Source of the DNA: Hoeflea sp. 108
GTDB lineage: Bacteria > Pseudomonadota > Alphaproteobacteria > Rhizobiales > Rhizobiaceae
Reading direction: 5' to 3'
Length of the DNA stretch: 64,000 nucleotides
NCBI RefSeq assembly: GCF_000372965.1
Contig: NZ_KB890024.1
Span: 2,172,839 to 2,236,838, forward strand
Shown here: piece by piece, positions 18,465 to 26,344 of the stretch
How positions within the stretch are numbered: the first letter of the stretch is position 1
How the letters are laid out: each line of letters opens with the position of its first letter
Translations under genes and position numbers: made by a program
The notes under the pieces: model-generated
The model's input: only the letters and a program-made list of their open reading frames with translations
Database searches by the model: none
Told to the model about the DNA's origin: nothing

Positions 18465-18896
18465 ATGAGCCTGCCAATTCTGGTGGTGATTGTCGTCGTC
18501 GGCATAGCCGCCGTGGTCGCTGCCGTGCATCTCAGCGGCGGAAGCGCCCGGGCCTCGTTGTCGGGAGCGAGCCAGGCGGTGCAGTGCTTCGCCACCGATT
18601 ATCCGGAGGTGACAGCGAAGGCGGTGTTCCTGACCGAAGACGCATCCTCGGCTCTTTTGCTGCTCGACGACGGCACTGTCGGCATCGTCAGCAGTATCGG
18701 CGACAAATATCTCACGCGCGTTGTGACCAGGGCGGATATTGCGGCGCTGGGCGCGCCCGATGACCGGACGGTGTCGCTTCAGTTGCACGATTTCACCTGG
18801 AAGGGTGGAGATTTCCGCTTCGCCGGCAGCGAGGCAGCGGACGCGGTCATGGCCGCACTTTCAGGAGGCGCGACAGTCGCCAGGGAGAAAGCCTGA
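18465..18896 (+). CDS. Hypothetical membrane-anchored protein
   Basis: A 143-residue protein with one N-terminal membrane helix (residues 3-25) and a small soluble domain of about 110 residues. No family is recognised. The start at 18465 has a GGGAGGAA site about 12 bases upstream. The stop overlaps the ATG of the sterol desaturase-like gene, which suggests a two-gene operon and perhaps a role at the membrane with that enzyme. Confidence 0.7.
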   Translation: MSLPILVVIVVVGIAAVVAAVHLSGGSARASLSGASQAVQCFATDYPEVTAKAVFLTEDASSALLLLDDGTVGIVSSIGDKYLTRVVTRADIAALGAPDDRTVSLQLHDFTWKGGDFRFAGSEAADAVMAALSGGATVAREKA

Positions 18897-19825
18897 TGCA
18901 GAGCTACGACTTTCCCAAGGTCACGGAACTGGCGATTCCGTTCTTCGTGGCCGCGATCCTGATCGAGCTGTGGCTGGTCCGCACCGGCCGCGCCAAGGGC
19001 GCCTTCGAGACGCGTGATACGCTGACAAGCCTGATGATGGGCACAGGCAATGTCGTGGCCGGCCTGCTGCTCGGTGTCGTCTCCTACACGGCGCTGCTCT
19101 GGGTCTGGCAATTCAGGTTTTTCGACCTCGGTCTGTCGATCTGGGTCTTTGTCGCAGCCTTCCTGCTCGATGACCTGCGCTACTACTGGTACCACCGCAT
19201 TGCTCACCGCGTGCGCTGGGTATGGGCCGAACACATCAACCACCACTCGAGCCAGCACTACAATCTGTCGACGGCGCTGCGGCAGAGCTGGACCGGGCTC
19301 TTCACCGGCATGTTCGTGCTTCAGGTGCCGTTGGTACTGCTGGGGCTTCATCCGGCTGTGATCGCCTTCGTCTTCGGCTTCAACCTCGTCTGGCAGTTCT
19401 GGATCCACACCGAGACCATCGGCCGGATGTGGGGCTGGTTCGAATTCATCTTCAACACACCCTCGCACCACCGGGTGCATCACGCCACCAACCCGCGCTA
19501 TCTGGACGCCAATTTCGCCGGCACGCTGATCATCTGGGACCGCATGTTCGGCACGTTCGTGGAGGAGCGAGCTGAGGATCTGCCGCGCTACGGCATCGTC
19601 CACAACATCGGCACCTTCAATCCGGTTAAGGTAGCGTTCCACGAGTGGATCGGCATGTTCAGGGACGCGTTTGCACCCGGGCTCAGCCTGCGCCAGCGCC
19701 TTGGCTATCTTTTCATGCCGCCAGGCTGGAGCCATGACGGTTCGCGCGAGACCTCGGAAAGCCTGAAGGCCGCCTATGTCAGGCGTAATCCCGGCGAGGC
19801 GGGCAAACCGGGTCTGCCAAGATAG
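18896..19825 (+). CDS. Sterol desaturase / fatty acid hydroxylase family protein
   Basis: A 309-residue integral membrane di-iron protein. The three histidine clusters of the family are present: HRIAH, HINHHSSQHYN and HHRVHH, with four or more hydrophobic helices. Such enzymes hydroxylate or desaturate lipids using O2. The substrate is not shown by the sequence. Start overlaps the upstream stop (TGATG). Confidence 0.86.
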   Translation: MQSYDFPKVTELAIPFFVAAILIELWLVRTGRAKGAFETRDTLTSLMMGTGNVVAGLLLGVVSYTALLWVWQFRFFDLGLSIWVFVAAFLLDDLRYYWYHRIAHRVRWVWAEHINHHSSQHYNLSTALRQSWTGLFTGMFVLQVPLVLLGLHPAVIAFVFGFNLVWQFWIHTETIGRMWGWFEFIFNTPSHHRVHHATNPRYLDANFAGTLIIWDRMFGTFVEERAEDLPRYGIVHNIGTFNPVKVAFHEWIGMFRDAFAPGLSLRQRLGYLFMPPGWSHDGSRETSESLKAAYVRRNPGEAGKPGLPR

Positions 19826-19896
19826 GGGTATTGGCCGCAGATTGACGCAAGAACGACACTGAGGCACTGACGGCAGGTATTTACAGCTGTGGCCCG

Positions 19897-20526
19897 ATGC
19901 CGTCCTTCTCTCTCGCAATCTTCGACTATGATGGAACGCTGGCCGACAGCTTTCCGTGGTTCTGTTCGGTCCTCAATCAAACTGCGCGGCAGTTCGGTTT
20001 CCGCGAGGTTGTCGAGGACGAGATCGACGACCTTCGTGCGGCAGGCACGCGCGAGATCGTAGCCCGTCTTGGCGTTCCCATGTGGAGGATGCCGGCAATT
20101 GCCATGCATATGCGCAAGCTGAGCGCGGAAAGCTGCGATGCCGTGGCGCTTTTTCCCGGTGTTGAACCGATGCTTGCCAGTCTGGTCGCTAGCGACATCA
20201 AGATCGCCATCGTCAGCTCCAATGGCGAAGACACCATTCGCCACACGCTTGGCCCCGCTGCGGCTCACGTGAGCCATTTCCGCTGCGGTGCTTCCCTCTG
20301 GGGCAAGAGCGCCAAGTTCAAGGCCGTCATCAAGTCTCTGGGTGTCGACCAGCGACGCACGATCGCTATCGGGGACGAAGTTCGCGACGTCGAAGCAGCC
20401 CGAGCCGCCGGCATCGCTGCCGGCGCGGTGACCTTCGGCTATAACACGGGTGCCGCCTTGCGCGCCCTGGGGCCGGATCTGGTTTTTGACGACTATGCCG
20501 ATCTGGTCGCAAAGCTGACAGCCTAG
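19897..20526 (+). CDS. HAD family hydrolase
   Basis: A 209-residue HAD phosphatase of the phosphoglycolate phosphatase-like group. Motif I is IFDYDGTLAD (nucleophile D10, acid/base D12), motif II is IAIVSSNG, and motif IV is IGDEVRDVEAARAAG. A helical cap lies between motifs I and II. The substrate is unknown. It stands alone between convergent or unrelated genes. Confidence 0.85.
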   Translation: MPSFSLAIFDYDGTLADSFPWFCSVLNQTARQFGFREVVEDEIDDLRAAGTREIVARLGVPMWRMPAIAMHMRKLSAESCDAVALFPGVEPMLASLVASDIKIAIVSSNGEDTIRHTLGPAAAHVSHFRCGASLWGKSAKFKAVIKSLGVDQRRTIAIGDEVRDVEAARAAGIAAGAVTFGYNTGAALRALGPDLVFDDYADLVAKLTA

Positions 20527-20533
20527 CCTTCGA

Positions 20534-20573
20534 TTGACTCGGAAATATACGAAGCATATATGGTTCGTATATT
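20534..20573 (+). promoter_or_regulatory. Promoter overlapped by a perfect 10-bp inverted repeat
   Basis: TTGACT (20534-20539) and TATATG (20557-20562) are spaced by 17 bases and form a good sigma-70-like promoter. AATATACGAA (20544-20553) and its exact inverse TTCGTATATT (20564-20573) flank and overlap the -10. The layout suggests autorepression by a small DNA-binding protein, most likely the ParD-like gene that starts 18 bases downstream. Confidence 0.65.
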
Positions 20574-20591
20574 CATTTTTGAGAGGCGTTC

Positions 20592-20798
20592 ATGGGCATC
20601 GTGAAAATCGACGACGACCTGCATGAGGAGGCCCGCCGCGCCAGCGCGGTGATGTGCCGCTCCATCAATGCGCAGGCCGAGTTCTGGATGAAGGTCGGCA
20701 TGTTGGCTGAGGCCAATCCGACTTCGTCCTTCAACGACATCGTCAAGATGCAGTTCACGGCGGCCAAAGTGCAGGTTCCGGATCTGGCGGTCGCCTGA
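20592..20798 (+). CDS. ParD-like small protein (antitoxin/regulator-like)
   Basis: A 68-residue protein of the ParD_like family, related to ribbon-helix-helix antitoxins: MGIVKIDDDLHEEARRASAVMCRSINAQAEFW gives the strand and first helices of such a DNA-binding fold. There is no classical ParE toxin next to it; the following gene, one base after the stop, is a type I methionine aminopeptidase. The perfect palindrome at its promoter supports DNA binding and self-control. Confidence 0.75.
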   Translation: MGIVKIDDDLHEEARRASAVMCRSINAQAEFWMKVGMLAEANPTSSFNDIVKMQFTAAKVQVPDLAVA

Positions 20799-20799
20799 C

Positions 20800-21579
20800 A
20801 TGGTCAAGACCCCGGACGAGCTGGCGCTCATGCGTACATCGGGCAGGATGTTGGCGTCAGTCTTCGAGATGCTGGACGAGCAGGAACTCGCAGGCATGTC
20901 GACATTGCAGGTCAACGACCTGGTCGACCGCTTCATTTCAGTGGACCTCGCCGCCCGCCCTGCGAGCAAGGGCCAATATGGCTTCAAATATGTCCTGCAC
21001 TGCTCGATCAATCACGTCGTCTGCCATGGCGTGCCCGATCCCGGTGAGATCATCCGTGACGGCGACATCATCAATTTCGACATCACGCTCGAAAAGGATG
21101 GCTTCATCGCCGATTCGAGCAAGACCTACCTGGTCGGCAATGCCTCGACCGCCGCGAAGCGGCTTGTGCGGGTAGCCCAGGAAGCGATGTGGAAAGGCAT
21201 AAGGCAGGTTCGGCCCGGAGCGCATCTGGGCGACATCGGTGCGGCCATCGAACGACATGCCAAGAAGAACGGCTATTCCGTCGTGCGAGAATATTGCGGC
21301 CATGGCATTGGCCGCGAGATGCATGAGGAGCCGCAGGTACTCAACTTTGGGCGGCCGGGTGCGGGCATGAAGCTGCGCGAGGGTATGGTCTTTACGGTCG
21401 AGCCGATGGTCAACCAGGGCACTCGCAGGGTCTCGACCGAGGACGACGGATGGACTGTCGTCACCAAGGACCGCAAGCTTTCTGCCCAGTTCGAGCATAC
21501 GGTGGCCGTCACGGCGACCGGCGTCGAGGTTCTCACCCTGCGCCGCGACGAACGGCCTGTGCACGAGCGCGCGGTGTAA
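20800..21579 (+). CDS. map: Type I methionine aminopeptidase (operon with ParD-like gene)
   Basis: Removes the initiator methionine from nascent proteins. The five metal ligands are all present: D94, D105, H168, E201 and E232, at the same spacing as in E. coli MetAP, as is the conserved H76. The 259-residue protein has no N-terminal extension. The window holds a second, only moderately similar MetAP (51381-52208) beside radC, which is the likely housekeeping copy. This copy is coupled to the ParD-like gene (1-base gap), suggesting separate regulation. Confidence 0.92.
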   Translation: MVKTPDELALMRTSGRMLASVFEMLDEQELAGMSTLQVNDLVDRFISVDLAARPASKGQYGFKYVLHCSINHVVCHGVPDPGEIIRDGDIINFDITLEKDGFIADSSKTYLVGNASTAAKRLVRVAQEAMWKGIRQVRPGAHLGDIGAAIERHAKKNGYSVVREYCGHGIGREMHEEPQVLNFGRPGAGMKLREGMVFTVEPMVNQGTRRVSTEDDGWTVVTKDRKLSAQFEHTVAVTATGVEVLTLRRDERPVHERAV

Positions 21580-21600
21580 CAGTCGGTCTTCGGCTGTCGC

Positions 21601-22122
21601 TCAGGCGTTTGCCGAGAACTGGTCACGCGTGGTGAAGAACAAAAAACGATCCAGCCCGCGCGAATTGACATAGTTGCGGACGTCGCGATGCAGGCGCCGC
21701 GCTACGCTTGCCGACGAGGTGTTGTCGGTGGCGACGATCGAACCGATCAGCGGTTCGTCGGTTTCGGCAAAGCCAAAGGCCATGGCGGCGCGTGCCGCCT
21801 CCAGCGCAAAGCCGCGCCCGCGCCATAGCGGCGCGATGTGATAGCCGATTTCGAGCACGCGCGTGCCGCCAGCATCCTGCCAGGTCGGGCCGCAATCGCC
21901 GACCAAGGCTCCGCTCGCGCGCTCGACGATCGCCCACAGGCCGAAGCCGTCGCGTTCGTAGCGGTCGCGGTTGCGCTCGATCCATTCGACGGCGGCCGCC
22001 TCGCTGATCATCTCAGGATAGAAGCGACGAGCATAATCGTCGGCGAAGACCGACAGGATCGCGGCAGCATCGCCGCGATCCATTTCTCTCAGGATCAGCC
22101 GTGGCGTTTCAGGGAGCGCCAT
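21601..22122 (-). CDS. GNAT family N-acetyltransferase (RimJ/RimL-like)
   Basis: A 173-residue acetyltransferase of the Acetyltransf_3 type. TPRLILREM marks the N-terminal strand typical of RimJ/RimL-like proteins, and IGYHIAPLWRGRGFALEAARAAMAFGF gives the acetyl-CoA binding motif A. The substrate is unknown. The start at 22122 lies 10 bases after the trmFO stop, on the same strand, so it may be the second gene of that operon. Confidence 0.82.
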   Translation of the reverse strand: MALPETPRLILREMDRGDAAAILSVFADDYARRFYPEMISEAAAVEWIERNRDRYERDGFGLWAIVERASGALVGDCGPTWQDAGGTRVLEIGYHIAPLWRGRGFALEAARAAMAFGFAETDEPLIGSIVATDNTSSASVARRLHRDVRNYVNSRGLDRFLFFTTRDQFSANA

Positions 22123-22132
22123 GGCCCGACGC

Positions 22133-23542
22133 TCACTCGGCAGCCTGGGCAGCCGGTGCGAGGCCAAGCCATGCACGGCAATCGGCCAAAGCGCGGCCGG
22201 TCATCGCCTTTTTCTTGGCAACGGTCTTTTCCTTGCCGCGCAGGCGCTTGCCGTCGACCTTCGGCGCCTCGATCTCGGGGAAGAGGCCGAAATTGACATT
22301 CATCGGCTGGAACGAGCGCTTGCCGGGCTCGTCGTGGGAGACGAGGTGGCCACCGGTGATGTGGTTGAGCAGCGCTCCGAAGGCCGTGGTCACAGGCGGC
22401 GGCGTCATCTGATGGCCAAGGCGTTCGGCCGCGGCGAAGCGGCCGGCCAGCAGGCCGATGGCGGCACTTTCGACATAACCTTCGCAGCCGGTGATCTGGC
22501 CGGCAAAACGCAGGCCGGGGCGCGAACGCAGCTGCAGCGTTGGGTCGAGCAGCGTCGGCGAATTGAGATAGGTATTGCGGTGCAGGCCGCCGAGGCGAGC
22601 GAATTCGGCGTTTTCCATGCCTGGGATCGTGCGGAAGATGCGCACCTGTTCGGCATGCTTCAGCTTCGTCTGGAAGCCGACCATGTTGTAGAGCGTGCCC
22701 AGCGCATTGTCCTGGCGCAACTGCACCACAGCATAGGCTTTGACCTCGGGGTTGTGTGCGTTGGTCAGGCCCATCGGCTTCATCGGGCCATGGCGCAGCG
22801 TTTCCGGCCCGCGCTCGGCCATCACTTCGATCGGCAGGCAGCCGTCGAAATAGGGTGTGCCTTCCCATTCCTTGAACTCGGTCTTCTGGCCGTCCATCAG
22901 GGCCTGAATGAAGGCGTCGTACTGCTCCTTGTCCATCGGGCAGTTGATGTAGTCCTTGCCGGTGCCGCCGGGGCCGACCTTGTCGTAGCGCGACTGGAAC
23001 CAGCAGGTGTTCATGTCGATCGAATCGAAATGCACGATCGGTGCAATCGCGTCGAAGAAGGCGAGCGCATCGGACGACGTGCCGGCTGCGATTGCTTCGG
23101 CGAGGGAAGGCGCGGTCAGCGGACCGGTGGCGATGATCGCCTGGTCCCAGTCTTCAGGCGGCAGCCCGGTGATTTCTTCGCGTACGATCGTGATCAGCGG
23201 ATGCGCTCCGAGGCGCGCCGTGACCGCATCGGAAAAGCCGTCGCGATCGACGGCAAGCGCGCCGCCGGCGGGAACCTGATTGGCGTCGCCTGATGACATG
23301 ATCAGCGAATTGGCAAGCCGCATTTCGGCATGCAGCAACCCGACGGCGTTGGTCTGGGCGTCGTCTGAACGGAACGAATTGGAGCAGACCAGTTCGGCCA
23401 GGCCGTCGGTCTTGTGTGCGTCGGTGCCGCGCACCCCGCGCATTTCGTGCAGGATGACCGGCACCCCGGCCTCCGCCACCTGCCAAGCTGCTTCCGATCC
23501 GGCGAGACCGCCGCCGACGATGTGAATGGGTTTTGTGCTCAT
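22133..23542 (-). CDS. trmFO: Methylenetetrahydrofolate-tRNA-(uracil-54-C5)-methyltransferase TrmFO
   Basis: Folate- and FAD-dependent enzyme that makes 5-methyluridine at position 54 of tRNA. The start at 23542 gives MSTKPIHIVGGGLAGSEAAW, with the FAD dinucleotide-binding GGGLAGSE motif. Other family features are ELVCSNSFRSDD, FQSRYDK and the late GGHL/ NFGLFPE segments. Length 469 residues is normal. It is divergent from the secreted-protein gene at 23638. Confidence 0.94.
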   Translation of the reverse strand: MSTKPIHIVGGGLAGSEAAWQVAEAGVPVILHEMRGVRGTDAHKTDGLAELVCSNSFRSDDAQTNAVGLLHAEMRLANSLIMSSGDANQVPAGGALAVDRDGFSDAVTARLGAHPLITIVREEITGLPPEDWDQAIIATGPLTAPSLAEAIAAGTSSDALAFFDAIAPIVHFDSIDMNTCWFQSRYDKVGPGGTGKDYINCPMDKEQYDAFIQALMDGQKTEFKEWEGTPYFDGCLPIEVMAERGPETLRHGPMKPMGLTNAHNPEVKAYAVVQLRQDNALGTLYNMVGFQTKLKHAEQVRIFRTIPGMENAEFARLGGLHRNTYLNSPTLLDPTLQLRSRPGLRFAGQITGCEGYVESAAIGLLAGRFAAAERLGHQMTPPPVTTAFGALLNHITGGHLVSHDEPGKRSFQPMNVNFGLFPEIEAPKVDGKRLRGKEKTVAKKKAMTGRALADCRAWLGLAPAAQAAE

Positions 23543-23637
23543 GGTCGCCGGAATAGTCGCTTGGCTGTGCGAATGCAACGATTGCCGTCATTTCATAGGG
23601 GTTGCGAGCGGCAAAGGACAACTTCTATGATGGGTCG

Positions 23638-24231
23638 ATGACGAGGCACACAATCTTTCATCTGCTTCTCGTGAGCATTCTTCTCACGCCCATGAAGGTC
23701 GGTCCGGCGGCAGCGCAAACGTCGTCGCGCATCGACATCTGTCATGGCTATGGCTGCGCGTTCCGTTCGCGCCTCGACCTCGGTCCGGCCGACGCCAGGA
23801 AGTTCGCGGCCATCATGGCTACGGGAAAAGCTTCGCCGCAGGCAGAACGGGCAGCGGTCTCGCGAGCGGTCAGCTATTTCGAAAAGCGTGCCCAGCAGGT
23901 CACCGGCGTTCGCGATCAGCCGAGGTCCGAGTTCGGGGCCTCCAGGATCCGTGGCCAGATGGATTGCGTCGACGAATCGACGAATACGGATGCGCTGCTG
24001 CGCTACCTCCAGGGCAAAGGCCTGCTCAGGCATCACAAGGTCGATGCCCGCGCCTCGCGCGGCTTCCTGCTCGACGGCCGCTATCCGCACTGGACTGCGG
24101 TTATTCGCGCTGCCGATGGTACGAGATGGGTGGTCGATTCCTGGTATGCGCCGATGGGCGGCGCGCCTGACGTCTTTCCGCTCAGCCAGTGGAAACAGCG
24201 TGGCGTGCTTGAAAGCGGCGCGCTGAATTAG
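23638..24231 (+). CDS. Predicted secreted protein with Cys-His-Asp arrangement
   Basis: A 197-residue protein whose first 26 residues form a Sec signal peptide ending in AAAQ. No named family is recognised. A cysteine in QMDCVDEST (near 108), a histidine in YPHWTAV and an aspartate in WVVDSWY lie in the order seen in papain-like and transglutaminase-like folds, so a periplasmic peptidase or transglutaminase-like role is possible but unproven. The start was placed at 23638 because it begins the signal peptide. Confidence 0.65.
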   Translation: MTRHTIFHLLLVSILLTPMKVGPAAAQTSSRIDICHGYGCAFRSRLDLGPADARKFAAIMATGKASPQAERAAVSRAVSYFEKRAQQVTGVRDQPRSEFGASRIRGQMDCVDESTNTDALLRYLQGKGLLRHHKVDARASRGFLLDGRYPHWTAVIRAADGTRWVVDSWYAPMGGAPDVFPLSQWKQRGVLESGALN

Positions 24232-24249
24232 GCATTTGTCGGAGAGCAG

Positions 24250-24365
24250 AAACGACAACGCCCGCCGGGGGAGGACCGGCGGGCGTCGTTTAAGTGGCCA
24301 GCCTCAGGGAGGAGGAGGGGGCTGACCTATTCGCCATCGCCGGGGAGGACGGTTCAGGCGAAATT
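24250..24365 (-). ncRNA. CcsR/cuckoo-type small RNA, unit C (distal)
   Basis: Read on the minus strand, this unit has a hairpin at 24296-24327 (GGTCAGCC with GGCTGGCC) and a hairpin with an 11-bp stem at 24258-24286; both loops carry CTCC/CCTCCTCCC, which is complementary to Shine-Dalgarno sequences. A further weaker hairpin (24330-24363, TTCGCC with GGCGAA) also shows CCTCCCC in its loop. The distal stem is followed by TGTCGTTTCTG and could end the transcript. Assignment rests on structure, motif and the position downstream of DUF1127 genes. Confidence 0.7.
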
Positions 24366-24399
24366 CTCTTCACCAATTGCAGAGGGTGAAGCTCTGGGG

Positions 24400-24522
24400 A
24401 AACGACGCCCGCCGGAGGGAGGAGAAAACCGGCGGGCGCGTTAAGGTTGGTCAGCCTCTGGGAGGAGGAGGGAGGCTGACCTATTCGCCTATGCCGGGGA
24501 GGAGGTCGGCTCGGGCGAAATT
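24400..24522 (-). ncRNA. CcsR/cuckoo-type small RNA, unit B (middle)
   Basis: Minus-strand unit with the same order as its neighbours: hairpin 24484-24519, hairpin 24449-24481 (10-bp stem GGTCAGCCTC with GAGGCTGACC) and hairpin 24406-24438 (10-bp stem CGCCCGCCGG with CCGGCGGGCG). Loops contain CCTCCTCC or CTCCTCCC. Stem bases differ from unit C with pairing kept (covariation between units), while the loop motif is constant, as expected for a structured RNA. Confidence 0.7.
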
Positions 24523-24554
24523 CTTTTCGTCAATTGGAGAGGACGAAACTCTCT

Positions 24555-24680
24555 GGAGTTAACGGCACCCACCGGGGGAGGAGGATCCGGTGGGTGCGTT
24601 AGGGTGGTCAGCTCATTGGGAGGAAGAAGCTGACCGGATCCGTCATGGTCGGGGAGGAGGTCGACGCTGACGGAAAGCCT
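24555..24680 (-). ncRNA. CcsR/cuckoo-type small RNA, unit A (proximal)
   Basis: Minus-strand unit directly downstream of the DUF1127 gene at 24684. Hairpins: 24639-24675 (TCCGTCA with TGACGGA), 24606-24635 (GGTCAGCT with AGCTGACC) and 24565-24597 (11-bp stem GCACCCACCGG with CCGGTGGGTGC). Loops carry CCTCCTCCCC, CTTCCTCCC and CCTCCTCCC. Its stems are the most diverged of the three units, with compensating changes on both sides. Confidence 0.7.
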
Positions 24681-24683
24681 GAA

Positions 24684-24824
24684 TTAGATTGCGCGGCGGG
24701 CGATCGACTGGATCTCGCCACGATTGATGCCGAGATCGGCAAGCTGGCGGTTCGACAGACGGCCAAGCTCGTTCACCGTCTCGCGATAAGCACGCCAGTT
24801 GCGGTAAGTGCGGAGCAAGTTCAT
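24684..24824 (-). CDS. DUF1127 small protein (second copy)
   Basis: A 46-residue protein starting MNLLRTYRNWRAYRETVNEL and ending IQSIARRAI, with the RLSNRQLADLGI core of DUF1127. These tiny Arg-rich proteins are common in alphaproteobacteria; in Rhodobacter a member (CcaF1) is co-transcribed with the CcsR small RNAs and binds RNA. This copy lies immediately upstream of the small RNA array on the same strand, the same arrangement. Confidence 0.88.
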   Translation of the reverse strand: MNLLRTYRNWRAYRETVNELGRLSNRQLADLGINRGEIQSIARRAI

Positions 24825-24875
24825 TTTAGTTCTCTTTTCGGTTCGGACAGTTGGGTCCCACGGACCCGGTTTCAG

Positions 24876-25016
24876 TTAGATGGCTTTACGCGCGACGAAG
24901 TGGATGTCGCTGCGGGTGATGCCGAGGTCGGTCAGTTCGCGGTTCGACAGGCGGCTCAGCTCGGAGACAGTCTCACGGTAGCGGCGCCAGTTGCGGTAAT
25001 TGCGGATCAGGTTCAT
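24876..25016 (-). CDS. DUF1127 small protein (first copy)
   Basis: A 46-residue DUF1127 protein, MNLIRNYRNWRRYRETVSEL at its start and DIHFVARKAI at its end. It is a paralogue of the copy 52 bases downstream (about two thirds identical), from tandem duplication. A possible promoter lies at 25063-25091. It heads the likely transcript DUF1127-DUF1127-small RNA array. Confidence 0.88.
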   Translation of the reverse strand: MNLIRNYRNWRRYRETVSELSRLSNRELTDLGITRSDIHFVARKAI

Positions 25017-25062
25017 CTTCGTTTTCCGTTCGTCTTTTTTCGCTCTTCTGTGTACGAGGCGT

Positions 25063-25091
25063 AGATAGGATGCCCTTGCTTAAAATTGAAG
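25063..25091 (-). promoter_or_regulatory. Possible promoter of the DUF1127/small RNA unit
   Basis: On the minus strand CTTCAA (25091-25086) and CTATCT (25068-25063) are spaced by 17 bases, 47 bases upstream of the first DUF1127 start. The -35 is near the CTTGAA form used by RpoH-type sigma factors, but the match is not strong enough to name the sigma factor. Confidence 0.4.
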
Positions 25092-25240
25092 CGCTATGCT
25101 CGCATGGCAGCAATGCGTTTTGTGCAATGCAGCATTAATGGGCATTTACGGATTGGTCATGATTGTGGCGTGGCCGAGATTTCGCCATGATGAACAACGG
25201 CTTGGGCCGAGCGTGCAGTGCGCAATGAAGAGGGGGCCAA

Positions 25241-26344
25241 ATGGCGAGCTACGCCACCAAGGTGAAGAAAGACATCGATCGCTGGGTCGAAAACGGGTTG
25301 CTCGACCGCACGACAGGTGACGTACTTGTCCGCGATGTCGAGACCAACGAGCGCAACGGGCTCAATTTCGGCTCCATCCTGGCGATCATGGCGGCACTTC
25401 TGTTCGCCGCAGCCATTCTCATTCTTGTCGCTGCCAACTGGGAGACGATCCCGCGCATTGCCAGGGTTGCAGGTCTGTTCGCCGTCATCTTCGCCGGCTA
25501 TGTCGGCGGTGCATGGGTCAAGGGCCAGGGGCATAGCGGCATTGGCGAGGCTCTGTGGCTCGTGGCCGCTGCCGCATTCGGCGGGTCCATCGCCCTGATC
25601 GGCCAGATGTATCACTTCTCCGGCGACGAGGCCTCGGCAGTCGTCACCTGGTGCATAGGCACGGCAATTGCCGCAGCGGTGTTGCGCTCGAATGCCCTGA
25701 CAGTGGCGGCTGTGGGCATTGCCGACAGCTGGCTGGCCCTCAAGGGCTTCGAGTTTTTCCGCAAGGAACAGTTTCCGCACCTCTTCCCGGCGTTTATGGC
25801 GGCGTTTTGGGTGCTGTCGCTATGGACCCAAAGCCGGGCCGCGCGACACCTGATCCTGCTGTCGCTCATCTTCTATGCCGTGATGCTGGCCATGCATTTC
25901 AACACCACCGAGGTTTCCCTCGTTCTGGCGCTGGTATCTGCCGCGGTGCTGGCCGCGTCGGCACTGGCGCCTGAACCAGTCGAGCGGGTGGTGCAGCTTG
26001 GTGGGCGCTTGCCGCTGCATGGGCTGATCGGTTTCCTGACGGGTCTGGGCATCTTGCAGATCGATCTGATCGAGGGCGACGGCTTCGTCATTGCCGCCGC
26101 CGTGGCATTGGCTGTCATCGCGGCAACGATCATCTTCCTGGGGCGCGAGAGCCGCGCCTTGCGTTGGGTCGCCTATCTCGGCTTCGCCTTCGAGCTCGCG
26201 GTCGTCTACCTCGCCACCGTTGGCACCATGCTCGGCACCGCAGGGTTTTTCTTTGCCGCGGCGATCACGCTTGCCGTGCTCGCCTATGCGATCATTCGCA
26301 TCGAGAGGCGCATGAAGCCGGCCACTGACGGGAGGACCGCATGA
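25241..26344 (+). CDS. DUF2157 domain-containing membrane protein
   Basis: A 367-residue protein with a soluble N-terminus of about 45 residues (the DUF2157 helical segment DIDRWVENGLLDRTTGDVLV) and about ten hydrophobic helices. Its function is unknown. It is translationally coupled (overlap of 4 bases) with a GDYXXLXY gene, the usual partner of DUF2157 proteins in many bacteria. Confidence 0.85.
   Translation: MASYATKVKKDIDRWVENGLLDRTTGDVLVRDVETNERNGLNFGSILAIMAALLFAAAILILVAANWETIPRIARVAGLFAVIFAGYVGGAWVKGQGHSGIGEALWLVAAAAFGGSIALIGQMYHFSGDEASAVVTWCIGTAIAAAVLRSNALTVAAVGIADSWLALKGFEFFRKEQFPHLFPAFMAAFWVLSLWTQSRAARHLILLSLIFYAVMLAMHFNTTEVSLVLALVSAAVLAASALAPEPVERVVQLGGRLPLHGLIGFLTGLGILQIDLIEGDGFVIAAAVALAVIAATIIFLGRESRALRWVAYLGFAFELAVVYLATVGTMLGTAGFFFAAAITLAVLAYAIIRIERRMKPATDGRTA

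Noticed and set aside
22121..23293. Plus-strand open frame of 390 codons across trmFO
   Set aside because: It is antisense to trmFO, which has full motifs and the usual length.
24250..24680. Repeat units first looked like a CRISPR array or intergenic repeats
   Set aside because: There are only three units, each with internal hairpins and diverged stems rather than identical repeats with unique spacers. A structured small RNA array explains them better.
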